From assembly GCA_029567505.1 (NCBI GenBank), contig JAKPXO010000257.1, positions 1 to 39,578 of the forward strand: DNA of 39,578 bases, written 5' to 3'. The notes below the pieces were generated by a model. That model searched no databases, had not been told where the DNA came from, and worked only from the letters and a program-made list of their open reading frames with translations. Position numbers and translations under genes: made by a program. The DNA comes from Acidobacteriota bacterium. GTDB lineage: Bacteria > Acidobacteriota > Thermoanaerobaculia > UBA5066. Of this stretch, positions 31,847-39,578 are shown piece by piece. Position 1 is the stretch's first letter. Every line of letters begins with the position of its first letter.

Positions 31847-33457
31847 CTACCGGGCCCGGGCCGGCTGTACGGCGGCGGCGAACGTCAGCTTCGGATTCGT
31901 CTTCTTCGCCCGCTCGAAGTGCCACTCGCTCTCGAAGAGGACGAGCGGCCGCCCCTCGCCGTCGGCGAGCAGCTCGCAGCGGCCCGGGTCGTCGAAGTCG
32001 CGCGGGTCGAAGCCCTCGTTCTCGATCCAGCGGGCGATCTGGTGTGGCAGTCGCGCATACGAGACGTCGGCTCCGTACTCGGCCCGCAGCCGGTGCTGGA
32101 TCACCTCGAACTGGAGCGCGCCGACCGCGCCCAGGATCGGGTCCCGTTCGAGGCGGACCGGGTCGTAGAAGACCTGGACGGCCCCCTCCTCCGAAAGCTG
32201 GTCGAGCCCCTTCTTCAGCTGCTTCCTCTTGAGCGGGTCGAGGAGGACGACGCGGCAGAAGAGCTCGGGGGAGAAGCGGGGGATGCCGGCGTACTCGACG
32301 GCGGGCCCCTCGTGGATCGTGTCGCCGATCCGAAGGGCCCCCGAGTCCCACAAGCCGAGGACGTCGCCGGCCCACGCCTCGTCGACGAGCGTTCGCTCCT
32401 GCGCGAGGAACTGGAGCGGCTTGTTCAGCTTGAGCGTCCGTCCGGTGCGCGCGTGCCGCACCTCCATGCCGCGGGTGAACCTCCCCGAGCAGACGCGGAC
32501 GAAGGCGACGCGGTCGCGGTGGGCCGGGTCCATGTTCGCCTGGATCTTGAAGACGAAGCCGGAGAAGCGCGGCTCGGCCGGGTCGACCGACCCGGCGCTC
32601 GACTCCCGCGGTGCCGGGCCGGGCGCCAGCTCGAGGAACTCGGCGAGGAACGGCTCGACGCCGAAGTCGTTCAGCGCGCTCCCGAAGAAGACGGGGGTCA
32701 GCTCGCCCGCGAGGAAGAGATCGCGGTCGAACGGCATCCCGGCCGCGTCGAGCATCGCGAGCTCCTCGACGAGCTGGGCGTGCGCCTTCGCCCCGATCTC
32801 CTCGACGAGCGCCGGGTCGTCGAGCTCGAACGTCTCGGCCTCGAGCTTCTCCCCCTTCGTCTCGCCCCGCTCGTAGCGGAGGAGCTTCTTCGACCAGCGG
32901 TCGTAGACCCCCTGGAAGTCGGGCCCGGAGCCGATCGGCCAGGTCGCGGGGGAGCAGGGGATCCCGAGGACCTTCTCGATCTCGTCCATCAGGTCGAACG
33001 GGTCACGCCCGGCCCGGTCCAGCTTGTTCACGAACGTCGCGATCGGGATCTTCCTCATCCGGCAGACCTGGAAGAGCTTGATCGTCTGCGGCTCGACTCC
33101 CTTGGCGGCGTCGACGAGCATGACGGCGCTGTCGGCGGCGGCGAGGGTGCGGTAGGTGTCCTCGCTGAAGTCGTTGTGGCCCGGCGTGTCGAGGAGATTC
33201 ACGTGCCGGCCGGCGTACCCGAACTGCATGACGCTCGTCGTGATCGAGATGCCGCGTTCGCGCTCCATCTCCATCCAGTCGCTCGTGGCGTGTCGCGCCG
33301 CCTTGCGCGACTTCACCGAGCCGGCGAGGTGGATCGCCCCGCCGTAGAGGAGGAGCTTCTCCGTCAGCGTCGTCTTGCCGGCGTCGGGGTGGCTGATGAT
33401 CGCGAAGGTCCGGCGGCGGGCGATCTCGGCGGCGAGGGCGTGATGCGGGTCGGTCAT
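31847..33457 (-). CDS. prfC: Peptide chain release factor 3 (RF3)
   Basis: A 536-residue translational GTPase that recycles RF1/RF2 from the ribosome after termination. G1 is SHPDAGKTTLTEKLL, G2 lies in RERGISITTSVMQF, G3 LLDTPGHNDFSEDTYR and G4 FVNKLDR. RF3-specific blocks include GAIHLAGSVKSRKAARHATS, PVFFGSALNDFGVEPFL and GAVGALQFEVIQHRL. ATG at 33457 gives the normal RF3 N-terminus (DPHHALAAEIARRRTFAIIS). The frame stays open far upstream, antisense to the next gene, but that part has no homology. RF3 is patchily distributed among bacteria. The neighbours have no link to translation. Confidence 0.96.
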   Translation of the reverse strand: MTDPHHALAAEIARRRTFAIISHPDAGKTTLTEKLLLYGGAIHLAGSVKSRKAARHATSDWMEMERERGISITTSVMQFGYAGRHVNLLDTPGHNDFSEDTYRTLAAADSAVMLVDAAKGVEPQTIKLFQVCRMRKIPIATFVNKLDRAGRDPFDLMDEIEKVLGIPCSPATWPIGSGPDFQGVYDRWSKKLLRYERGETKGEKLEAETFELDDPALVEEIGAKAHAQLVEELAMLDAAGMPFDRDLFLAGELTPVFFGSALNDFGVEPFLAEFLELAPGPAPRESSAGSVDPAEPRFSGFVFKIQANMDPAHRDRVAFVRVCSGRFTRGMEVRHARTGRTLKLNKPLQFLAQERTLVDEAWAGDVLGLWDSGALRIGDTIHEGPAVEYAGIPRFSPELFCRVVLLDPLKRKQLKKGLDQLSEEGAVQVFYDPVRLERDPILGAVGALQFEVIQHRLRAEYGADVSYARLPHQIARWIENEGFDPRDFDDPGRCELLADGEGRPLVLFESEWHFERAKKTNPKLTFAAAVQPARAR

Positions 33458-33792
33458 GGCTCGGGCCGTCGCGGGGGCCGTGGGGCCGGGCGGCGGGGGG
33501 CGGACTGTAGCATCCGGTGGTGACGGCAAGGCCGGCCCGTCCCGAAACAGGACGGGAATGCTCGAACTGAGAGGGCCGGGGCCCAAAACGGTACCGGGCG
33601 AATGGCCCCTGCGATCCGTCGAGCGGAGCCGGCCTCGCCGATGCGACAGGCGCCCGGGGCCGAGGTCCTGGTCACTCGGCTGCGCGCGGCACGCTCTTCG
33701 CGATCGGGACCCTTCGAACCCTCTGTTCGGCAGAAGGCTTCGGCTCCCGGGACGCATGGCACGCCGTTGTGCAGCGCCCCTCTTCGCAAGCA

Positions 33793-33808
33793 TGGCAGCG
33801 GTCTTGCT
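33793..33808 (+). promoter_or_regulatory. Sigma-54 (-24/-12) promoter candidate for the repeat-protein gene
   Basis: TGGCA at 33793-33797 and TTGCT at 33804-33808 match the -24 and -12 elements, and the invariant GG (33794-33795) and GC (33806-33807) are at the required 12-base register. The two positions after TGGCA differ from consensus. Transcription would begin near 33819, leaving a leader of about 90 bases. The window also encodes a sigma-54 activator (19533-20504), but nothing shows that it acts here. Confidence 0.5.
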
Positions 33809-33879
33809 CACCGTCGTTGCCCCATTTCGTTCGCCTTCGACCTGGATGCCCCTGAGCGGGGCACGGTGACAGGTGGGGA

Positions 33880-33893
33880 GCACCCGCGGGTGC
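33880..33893 (+). promoter_or_regulatory. Small hairpin abutting the Shine-Dalgarno of the repeat-protein gene
   Basis: GCACCC and GGGTGC pair around a two-base loop, one base before GGAGG (33895-33899), which serves the ATG at 33908. It could influence ribosome access in the leader RNA. The loop is tight, so the real pairing may open by one base pair. Confidence 0.35.
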
Positions 33894-33907
33894 CGGAGGG
33901 AGAGGCC

Positions 33908-36900
33908 ATGAGCAATCGGACGGGGTTGAGCGAGGCGGGGTGGGTTCGCCACGGGGAGCAGCAGCCGGAGCGCGCGTCGAGGCCGTCGGGCCTTTCCCGG
34001 TCGTCCCTGGCGGGCACCCTCCTTTCCGTGCTTCTTGCGTCGCCGGCCCTGTCCGTCGTCGACGTGAACAAGAGCTTCGTCCCGATCAACGTCGTGCCGG
34101 GCCAGACGTCGACGATGACGATCAGCCTCTTCAATTCGGCGACCGCCGTCGCGGGCGGCACGGCGTTCGTCGATACGCTTCCGGCGGACGTCACCGCCAC
34201 CTCGATCGTTTCGAACAGCTGCGGCGGGACTCTCTCGATCGCTCCGGCCACGCAGGTCTCGCTCACGGCCGGCACGATTCCGGCCGGTGATGGAATCAAC
34301 TCGGGCCGCTGCGACGTCGTCGTGACCGTCCGCTCGCCGATTCCAGGGACCTACGTCAACACCATCCCCGCGGGCGGCGTGACGACGACGGACCAGGGCT
34401 CGAATCCGCAGGACGCGAGCGCGACCCTGACCGTCGCGCCGTTCCTTCCCCTCACGGGGACGAAGACGTTCAGCCCGAGCGTCCTTCACGTCGACCCGGC
34501 CGGCGTCAGCACGGTCACGATCACTCTGACGAACCCGAATACGCAGCTCCCCCTCACGAACCTCTCCTTCACCGACAACCTCCCCGTGCCCCTCGAGATC
34601 AGCTCCCCGGTGACGACGGGCGGCACCTGCGGCGGTTCGTTCACCGACGGCTCGGGGGGAAGCCTCGACCCAGCCGACACCTCGTTCCGGGTTACCGGCG
34701 GAAGCCTCGCCGCGGGCGGCAGCTGCACGGTCACCGCCCGGGTCCGGGTGCGCGCCTCCGAGGCGAACGTCGCCCGCAATGGCGGGGTTACGAACACCAT
34801 CGGCTCGGGGACGGTCACGACCGCGGAAGGCGTGACGACGACGGCGAACATCAGCGGCGCAGTGACCGTCCAGACCGGGGCGAGGGTCGACAAGGCGTTC
34901 TCGCCGGGCACGTTGACCGTCGGCGGAACCTCGACGCTCACCCTCACGCTTCGGAACTACAACCTGACGGCGATCAGCCCGGCGGACCTCGTCGACGCGA
35001 TGCCCGCCGGCATCACCGTCGTCGGCCCGGTGACGACCACGTGCGGCGGGACGACCTCCTTCACGGCGACGCAGGTCCAGCTCACGGGAGGGACCATCCC
35101 GGCGGCGTCGAGCGCGACGACGAACAACAGCGGCAGCTGCACGGTCACCGCGACCGTCCAGGGGACGACGATCGGCAGCTGGAACAACACGATCCCGACC
35201 GGCACCTTCGGCTCCGTCGCCTACTCGACGGGGAGCGCCACCCTCGTCGTGAACCCGGCGGCGACTTCCGTCTCCGCGGCGAAGGCGTTCAGCCCCACAA
35301 CGGTCGTCCAGAGCCAGCAGACGACGCTCACGATCACCCTCTCGAACTCGAGCGGACTGAACGCCACGATCACGTCGTTCACGGACAACCTGACGACGAT
35401 GGGGACGGGCTACACCGTCGCCTCTGCGCCCGCCGCGACGACGACGTGCGGAGGGAGCCTCGGCGCCGTCCCCGGAAGCACGGCGATCACCCTCTCCGGC
35501 GGCTCGATCCCGGCGGGCGGGAACTGTACGATCACCGTGCCGGTGGCCGTCGCCCCGAACGCGTCGACCGGCACGCGGACGAACACGATCGCAGCGGGGG
35601 CGCTCGTGACCGACCGGGGGAACAACGCCTTCGCCGCCGCGGCGAACCTCACGGTCAACCGGGCCGCGGCGGTCGGGAAGTCGTGGAACCCGACGACGGT
35701 CCTCTCGGGCGGGGTCAGCCGCCTGACGATCACGATCTCGCACGCGAACGGCGCGATCGCCTTCACGAACATGGGGTTGACGGACCTCCTCACCTCGATG
35801 GGGGCGGGCTTCGTCGTGGCGGCCACGCCGAACGTCTTCAACAACTGCGGCGGCACGGTGACCGCGGCGGCGGGGGCGACCTCGATCGTCCTCGCGGGCG
35901 GCTCGCTCGGGACCGGCTCGACGAGCTGCCAGGTGCGCGTCGACGTCCAGACGCCGGCGGCGGGCGCGCCCGGCAGCTACCGGAACCGGATTCCCGCGAA
36001 CAGCCTGTCGACCGCCGAGGGCTTCACCTTCAACGCGAACGCCGACGCGAACCTGACGCTCCAGGCGGCGCCGGCCGTCACCTTGAACAAGGCCTTCACG
36101 CCCGTCGTCTCGAACGGCGGCGCCCCGTCGGTCGCGAGCATCACGGTCGCGAACAACCGGCCGGGGGCCATCGCCCTCACGAACGTCGGCCTCGTCGACC
36201 TCCTCCCGGCGAACGTCGAGGTCTACTCCGTCCCGGCGGCCACGTTCACCGGGGCGGGGTGCAGCGGTGCGACGATCTCAGCCGTCCCCTTCGCGACTCA
36301 GATCGGCTTCTCGGGGGCCTCGATCAACGCGAACTCCACCTGCACGCTCTCGGTGAACGTAACGGCATTCGTCGACGGGAACCACGTTAACCAGATCCCG
36401 ATCTCGACGCTGACCTCCGCCCAGGGTGTCACGAACGACAACGAGCCTTCGGCGACGCTCACGATCCTCCGCAACGTCAACGTCGCGAAGTCTTTCTCGC
36501 CGAACACGGTCGAGGTGGGCGGCAGCTCGACGCTGACGATCCGGATCAGCAACACGAACACCGTCCCGAGGACCCTCGCGAACCCCGGCCTCGTCGACAA
36601 CCTGCCCCTCGGAGTGACGGTCGCCGCCGCTCCGGCGCCCTCGACGACCTGTCCGGGCTCCACTGTCGACGCCCCCGCCGGAGGCGGGACGGTGACGGTC
36701 CGGAACGGGTTGCTCGCTGCCTCGACGTCCTGCACGGTCACGGTGCCCGTGACGGTCGGGGCGACGGGGACGTACGTCAACACGATCGCGGCGAACACGC
36801 TCGTGACGCTGGAGGGCTCCACGAACCCCGATCCGGCGGTCGACACGCTGCGGGCCGTCGCGAAGCCGACGATCATGAAGGCGTTCTCCCCGGCCTCGAT

Positions 36901-39578
36901 TCCCGCGGGCGGGACGAGCACGATCACCTTCACGCTCTCGAACCCGAACAACGGGACGCTTCTCCCTGGCGGACTGATCGGGGCCTCCTTCACCGACACG
37001 CTGGCCGGCATGGCGATCAGCGCGAACCAGAACGCCGGCGGCACCTGCGCGGGGGCCGCGATGAACGCCTTCGCCACGGGCCAGACGGCGCTCTCCTTCT
37101 CGGGCCTCACGATCCCGGCCGGGGCGCCGGGCACGTGCACGGTGACGGTCGTCGTTGACGCCCCGAGCCCGGGAATCTTCCCGAACGTCACCTCGGGGGT
37201 CCTGACGAGCCAGACCCAGACCCCGGGAAGCCCGAGCCCGTCCATCGACCTGACCGTCCTCGCCGGCCCGCCGACGATCGCGAAATCCTTCTCCCCGGCC
37301 ACGATCCTCGGCGGCGGCACGAGCGTCCTGACGTTCGTCCTGTCGAACCCGAACGCGGTGGCGGCAGCCCTCGCCTCCCCCGCGTTCACCGACGTCTTCC
37401 CGACGTCACCGGGCGCGATGACGCTCGCGAGCACGACGGTCTCCAGCACGTGCGGTGGGACGGTCGTCGACTCGGGCGGCGGGGCCCTCGGAGTCGGTGA
37501 CGTCGGCATCCGTCTCAACGGCGGATCGATCCCGGCAGGCGGCAGCTGCACGCTCGCGGTCACAGTGACGGCAGGAGTCCCGGGCGTCTACGCGAACACC
37601 TCGTCGCTCCTGACGAGCACGAACGCGGGGACGAGCCCGGCTTTCGCGTCCGACAGCCTGACCGTCTCGGCGCAGGCGGACCTCTCCCTCCTCAAGACGG
37701 TCTCGGACGCAACGCCCCTCGTCGGCACCACGGTCGTCTTCACGATCACCGTGGCGAACGCCGGCCCGGCGCCGGCGGATTCCGTCACGGTGACGGACCA
37801 GCTCCCCGCCGGCTACACGTTCATCGGGGCGATCCCGTCACAGGGGTCGTACAACGCCGGGTCCGGTATCTGGAACGTCGGCACCGTCGGTGTCGGCGCG
37901 ACGCCGACGCTCGACGTTCAGGCGTCGGTCAACCTGACCGGTCCGTACGGAACGAACGTGGCGGAGATCGCGACGTCGAGCCTTCCCGATCCGGATTCGA
38001 CGCCTGGAAACGGGAACGCTGCGGAAGACGACTACGCGTCGGCCCCGGCGACTCCCGTCCCCGCGGCGGACCTTTCGATCACGAAGACCGACGGAGTGAC
38101 GTCGGTCGTCCCGGGCAACAACGTCACCTACACGATCGTGGCGACGAACGCGGGCCCGTCCGCGGTCACCGGCGCCACCGTCTCCGACACCTTCCCGGCG
38201 ACGCTCACCGGCGCCAGCTGGACGTGCGTTGCGTCGGGCGGCGGAAGCTGTACGGCCTCGGGCAGCGGCAACATCTCCGACACCGTCAACCTCCCCTCCG
38301 GAGCCACCGCGACCTACACGGTGACGGCGACGGTCTCGGCGACGGCCACGGGCACGCTCGCCAACACGGCGACTGTCTCGATCCCGGCCGGCGTCACCGA
38401 CCCGACACCGGGCGACAACAATGCGACGGACACCGACACGCTCTCGCCTTCGGCGGATCTCTCGATCACGAAGACGGACGGCGTGACGACGGTGATCCCG
38501 GGCAACAGCGTCACCTACACCATCGTGGCCACGAACGCCGGCCCCTCGGCGGTCACCGCCGCCACCGTCGCCGACACCTTCCCGGCGACGCTCACGGGAG
38601 TGACCTGGACCTGCGTAGCGTCGGGCGGCGGAAGCTGCACGGCCTCGGGCTCGGGCAACATCTCCGACACCGTCAACCTCCCGGTCGGCGCGAGCGCGAC
38701 CTACACGGTCTCGGCGACGGTCTCCGCGACGGCGACGGGCACCCTCGTCAACACGGCCACGGTCACCCTCCCCGGCGGCATCACCGACCCGACGCCAGGC
38801 AACAATACGGCGACGGATACCGACACCCTCAGCCCGACGGCGGATCTCACGATCACGAAGACGGACGGCGTGACGACGGTCGTGCCGGGCAGCAACGTCA
38901 CCTACACGATCGTGGCGACGAACGCGGGCCCGTCCGCGGTCACCGGCGCCACCGTCGCCGACACCTTCCCGGCGACGCTCACGAGCGTTACCTGGACGTG
39001 CGCGGCGGCGGGCGGCGGGAGCTGCGCGGCCTCGGGCAGCGGCAACATCGCCGACACCGTCGACCTCCCTGCCGGCGCCTCTGTCACTTACACGGTGAAC
39101 GCCACCGTCTCGGCGACGGCGACGGGCTCGCTCGTCAACACGGCAACGGTTGCTGCACCCGGCGGCATCACCGACCCGACGCCGGGTAACAACACGGCGA
39201 CGGACACCGACACCCTCAGCCCGACGGCGGACCTCTCGATTACGAAGACGGACGGCGTGACGACGGTGATCCCGGGCAACGGCGTTACCTACACCATCGT
39301 GGCCACGAATGTCGGCCCGTCGGCCGTCAGCGGCGCCACCGTCTCCGACACCTTCCCGGCGACGCTCACGGGCGTCACCTGGACGTGCGTGGCGGCGGGC
39401 GGCGGAAGCTGCACGGCCTCGGGCTCGGGCAATATCGCCGACACCGTCAACCTCCCTGTCGGAGCGACGGTCACCTACACGGTGAACGCAACGGTCTCCG
39501 CGACGGCGACGGGCTCGCTCGTCAACACGGCAACGGTTGCTGCACCCGGCGGCATCACCGACCCGACGCCGGGTAACA
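33908..39578 (+). CDS. Giant secreted repeat protein (DUF7933-like and DUF11 modules), runs off the right edge
   Basis: At least 1,890 residues without a stop. ATG follows GGAGGGAGAGGCC. A long N-terminus (about 30 polar residues) precedes a signal helix SSLAGTLLSVLLASPALS, and the mature part starts near residue 50. Nine modules of about 130-140 residues (34061-37669) each begin like K-x-FSP-x-x-V and GG-x-STLTITLSNPN and continue with a CGG...GGSCTVTV cysteine pair. They match the DUF7933 pattern of large bacterial surface proteins. A divergent DUF11 module (37676-38065, ADLSLLKTV) and four near-identical DUF11 modules follow (ADLSITKTDG..., TYTIVATNAGPSAV). The paired cysteines suggest disulfides outside the cytoplasm. 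A surface adhesin, stalk or matrix role is inferred. No anchor or sorting signal is visible because the 3' end is missing. Confidence 0.9.
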   Translation, partial: MSNRTGLSEAGWVRHGEQQPERASRPSGLSRSSLAGTLLSVLLASPALSVVDVNKSFVPINVVPGQTSTMTISLFNSATAVAGGTAFVDTLPADVTATSIVSNSCGGTLSIAPATQVSLTAGTIPAGDGINSGRCDVVVTVRSPIPGTYVNTIPAGGVTTTDQGSNPQDASATLTVAPFLPLTGTKTFSPSVLHVDPAGVSTVTITLTNPNTQLPLTNLSFTDNLPVPLEISSPVTTGGTCGGSFTDGSGGSLDPADTSFRVTGGSLAAGGSCTVTARVRVRASEANVARNGGVTNTIGSGTVTTAEGVTTTANISGAVTVQTGARVDKAFSPGTLTVGGTSTLTLTLRNYNLTAISPADLVDAMPAGITVVGPVTTTCGGTTSFTATQVQLTGGTIPAASSATTNNSGSCTVTATVQGTTIGSWNNTIPTGTFGSVAYSTGSATLVVNPAATSVSAAKAFSPTTVVQSQQTTLTITLSNSSGLNATITSFTDNLTTMGTGYTVASAPAATTTCGGSLGAVPGSTAITLSGGSIPAGGNCTITVPVAVAPNASTGTRTNTIAAGALVTDRGNNAFAAAANLTVNRAAAVGKSWNPTTVLSGGVSRLTITISHANGAIAFTNMGLTDLLTSMGAGFVVAATPNVFNNCGGTVTAAAGATSIVLAGGSLGTGSTSCQVRVDVQTPAAGAPGSYRNRIPANSLSTAEGFTFNANADANLTLQAAPAVTLNKAFTPVVSNGGAPSVASITVANNRPGAIALTNVGLVDLLPANVEVYSVPAATFTGAGCSGATISAVPFATQIGFSGASINANSTCTLSVNVTAFVDGNHVNQIPISTLTSAQGVTNDNEPSATLTILRNVNVAKSFSPNTVEVGGSSTLTIRISNTNTVPRTLANPGLVDNLPLGVTVAAAPAPSTTCPGSTVDAPAGGGTVTVRNGLLAASTSCTVTVPVTVGATGTYVNTIAANTLVTLEGSTNPDPAVDTLRAVAKPTIMKAFSPASIPAGGTSTITFTLSNPNNGTLLPGGLIGASFTDTLAGMAISANQNAGGTCAGAAMNAFATGQTALSFSGLTIPAGAPGTCTVTVVVDAPSPGIFPNVTSGVLTSQTQTPGSPSPSIDLTVLAGPPTIAKSFSPATILGGGTSVLTFVLSNPNAVAAALASPAFTDVFPTSPGAMTLASTTVSSTCGGTVVDSGGGALGVGDVGIRLNGGSIPAGGSCTLAVTVTAGVPGVYANTSSLLTSTNAGTSPAFASDSLTVSAQADLSLLKTVSDATPLVGTTVVFTITVANAGPAPADSVTVTDQLPAGYTFIGAIPSQGSYNAGSGIWNVGTVGVGATPTLDVQASVNLTGPYGTNVAEIATSSLPDPDSTPGNGNAAEDDYASAPATPVPAADLSITKTDGVTSVVPGNNVTYTIVATNAGPSAVTGATVSDTFPATLTGASWTCVASGGGSCTASGSGNISDTVNLPSGATATYTVTATVSATATGTLANTATVSIPAGVTDPTPGDNNATDTDTLSPSADLSITKTDGVTTVIPGNSVTYTIVATNAGPSAVTAATVADTFPATLTGVTWTCVASGGGSCTASGSGNISDTVNLPVGASATYTVSATVSATATGTLVNTATVTLPGGITDPTPGNNTATDTDTLSPTADLTITKTDGVTTVVPGSNVTYTIVATNAGPSAVTGATVADTFPATLTSVTWTCAAAGGGSCAASGSGNIADTVDLPAGASVTYTVNATVSATATGSLVNTATVAAPGGITDPTPGNNTATDTDTLSPTADLSITKTDGVTTVIPGNGVTYTIVATNVGPSAVSGATVSDTFPATLTGVTWTCVAAGGGSCTASGSGNIADTVNLPVGATVTYTVNATVSATATGSLVNTATVAAPGGITDPTPGN
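34061..37669 (+). repeat. Nine diverged DUF7933-like modules within the repeat protein
   Basis: Module starts, judged from the K-x-F-x-P motif, lie near 34061, 34456, 34883, 35270, 35665, 36077, 36476, 36869 and 37270, a spacing of about 385-430 bases. DNA similarity is low and spacing varies, so these are old duplications kept at protein level. Module 5 has KSWNP and module 6 KAFTP instead of K-x-FSP. Confidence 0.75.
38066..39578 (+). repeat. Tandem 387-bp near-identical DUF11 repeats, at least four copies
   Basis: Copies start at 38066, 38453, 38840 and 39227, each exactly 387 bases (129 codons) apart with no length change. The fourth has 352 bases inside the window. Each encodes ADL(S/T)ITKTDGVT(T/S)V(V/I)PG at its start, a cysteine pair in WTCVASGGGSC, and ends DPTPGN with Asp/Thr-rich TATDTDTLSP. 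Copies three and four share a run of roughly 80 identical bases around 39113-39191 and 39500-39578. Confidence 0.93.

Larger units (their letters stand above)
33458..33907. other. 450-bp intergenic region between divergent prfC and the repeat-protein gene
   Basis: No gene is supported here. It contains a seven-base hairpin with a CGAAACA loop (33536-33556), a sigma-54-type promoter candidate (33793-33807), a GCACCC/GGGTGC hairpin (33880-33893) and a Shine-Dalgarno for the downstream gene. Its base composition looks less codon-structured than its surroundings. Confidence 0.6.

Noticed and set aside
33711-33722. tRNA-like TTCGAACC
   Set aside because: There is no matching acceptor stem, D-arm or anticodon arm around it.
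33757-33772. TGGCACG...TTGTGC as another sigma-54 promoter
   Set aside because: GG and GC are one base too far apart for sigma-54, which tolerates little spacing change; the site at 33793 fits better.
33600-33907. c-di-GMP riboswitch before the repeat-protein gene
   Set aside because: Given the c-di-GMP enzymes nearby I looked for the GEMM-I core (GCACAGGGCAAACC, ACGCAAAGCC, tetraloop receptor) and could not fit it; only loose resemblances occur.
33458-35743. Upstream extension of the RF3 reading frame by over 700 codons
   Set aside because: It runs antisense to the repeat protein and has no homology; RF3 begins normally at ATG 33457.
38066-39578. CRISPR-like array
   Set aside because: The 387-bp repeats are in-frame protein-coding modules with no spacer structure.

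Overview
The window is uniformly G+C-rich (not counted), almost all coding, with frequent GTG starts and dense two-component and c-di-GMP signalling. This style, together with a PknB-type kinase, a REP-type transposase carrying a DnaA-C-like tail and a giant DUF11-type surface protein, suggests a Gram-negative soil or sediment bacterium. Acidobacteriota is my first guess and Myxococcota an alternative; there is no rRNA or other marker gene to settle it.

Region 1 (1-3125, + strand) is the right end of a bacterial microcompartment (BMC) operon. It holds the tail of one pentameric shell protein, a CoA-acylating aldehyde dehydrogenase with a probable encapsulation helix, a tandem-domain shell protein, two further pentameric shell proteins, and a translationally coupled proline-rich membrane protein. 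The signature enzyme that would name the substrate lies to the left of the window. Region 2 (3144-4230) is a REP-associated tyrosine transposase element bounded by perfect 30-bp inverted repeats.

Region 3 (4259-11622) holds a HAD phosphatase on + and a run of minus-strand genes: aldo/keto reductase, atypical SDR epimerase, VOC protein, transmembrane Ser/Thr kinase, GNAT acetyltransferase and an OLD-family ATPase/TOPRIM nuclease. Region 4 (11703-18394) is metabolic: a solute-binding lipoprotein divergent from ornithine carbamoyltransferase and carbamate kinase, a 5'-nucleotidase-like protein whose second metal site is eroded, and S-adenosylhomocysteinase, with strong hairpins between convergent genes.

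Region 5 (18543-23918) pairs an HD-GYP protein with a pseudo-receiver against a divergent sigma-54 activator, then has a DegT/ArnB-type aminotransferase, a secreted Ntn-hydrolase and a methyltransferase. Region 6 (24013-31715) is a signalling block: a decayed histidine-kinase remnant, a DUF4342 gene, a large PAS/GAF sensor kinase overlapping a single-domain response regulator, a REC-PAS-GGDEF-EAL protein and a convergent PAS-GGDEF cyclase. Together with the HD-GYP protein the window encodes both synthesis and breakdown of c-di-GMP.

Region 7 (31847-39578) has release factor RF3 and, divergently, an open-ended gene for a secreted repeat protein of at least 1,890 residues. It has nine DUF7933-like modules, one divergent DUF11 module, then near-identical DUF11 modules with an exact 387-bp period. 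A well-spaced sigma-54-type promoter lies about 100 bp upstream of its start. A c-di-GMP/sigma-54-controlled adhesin or matrix protein is an attractive but untested reading of regions 5-7.
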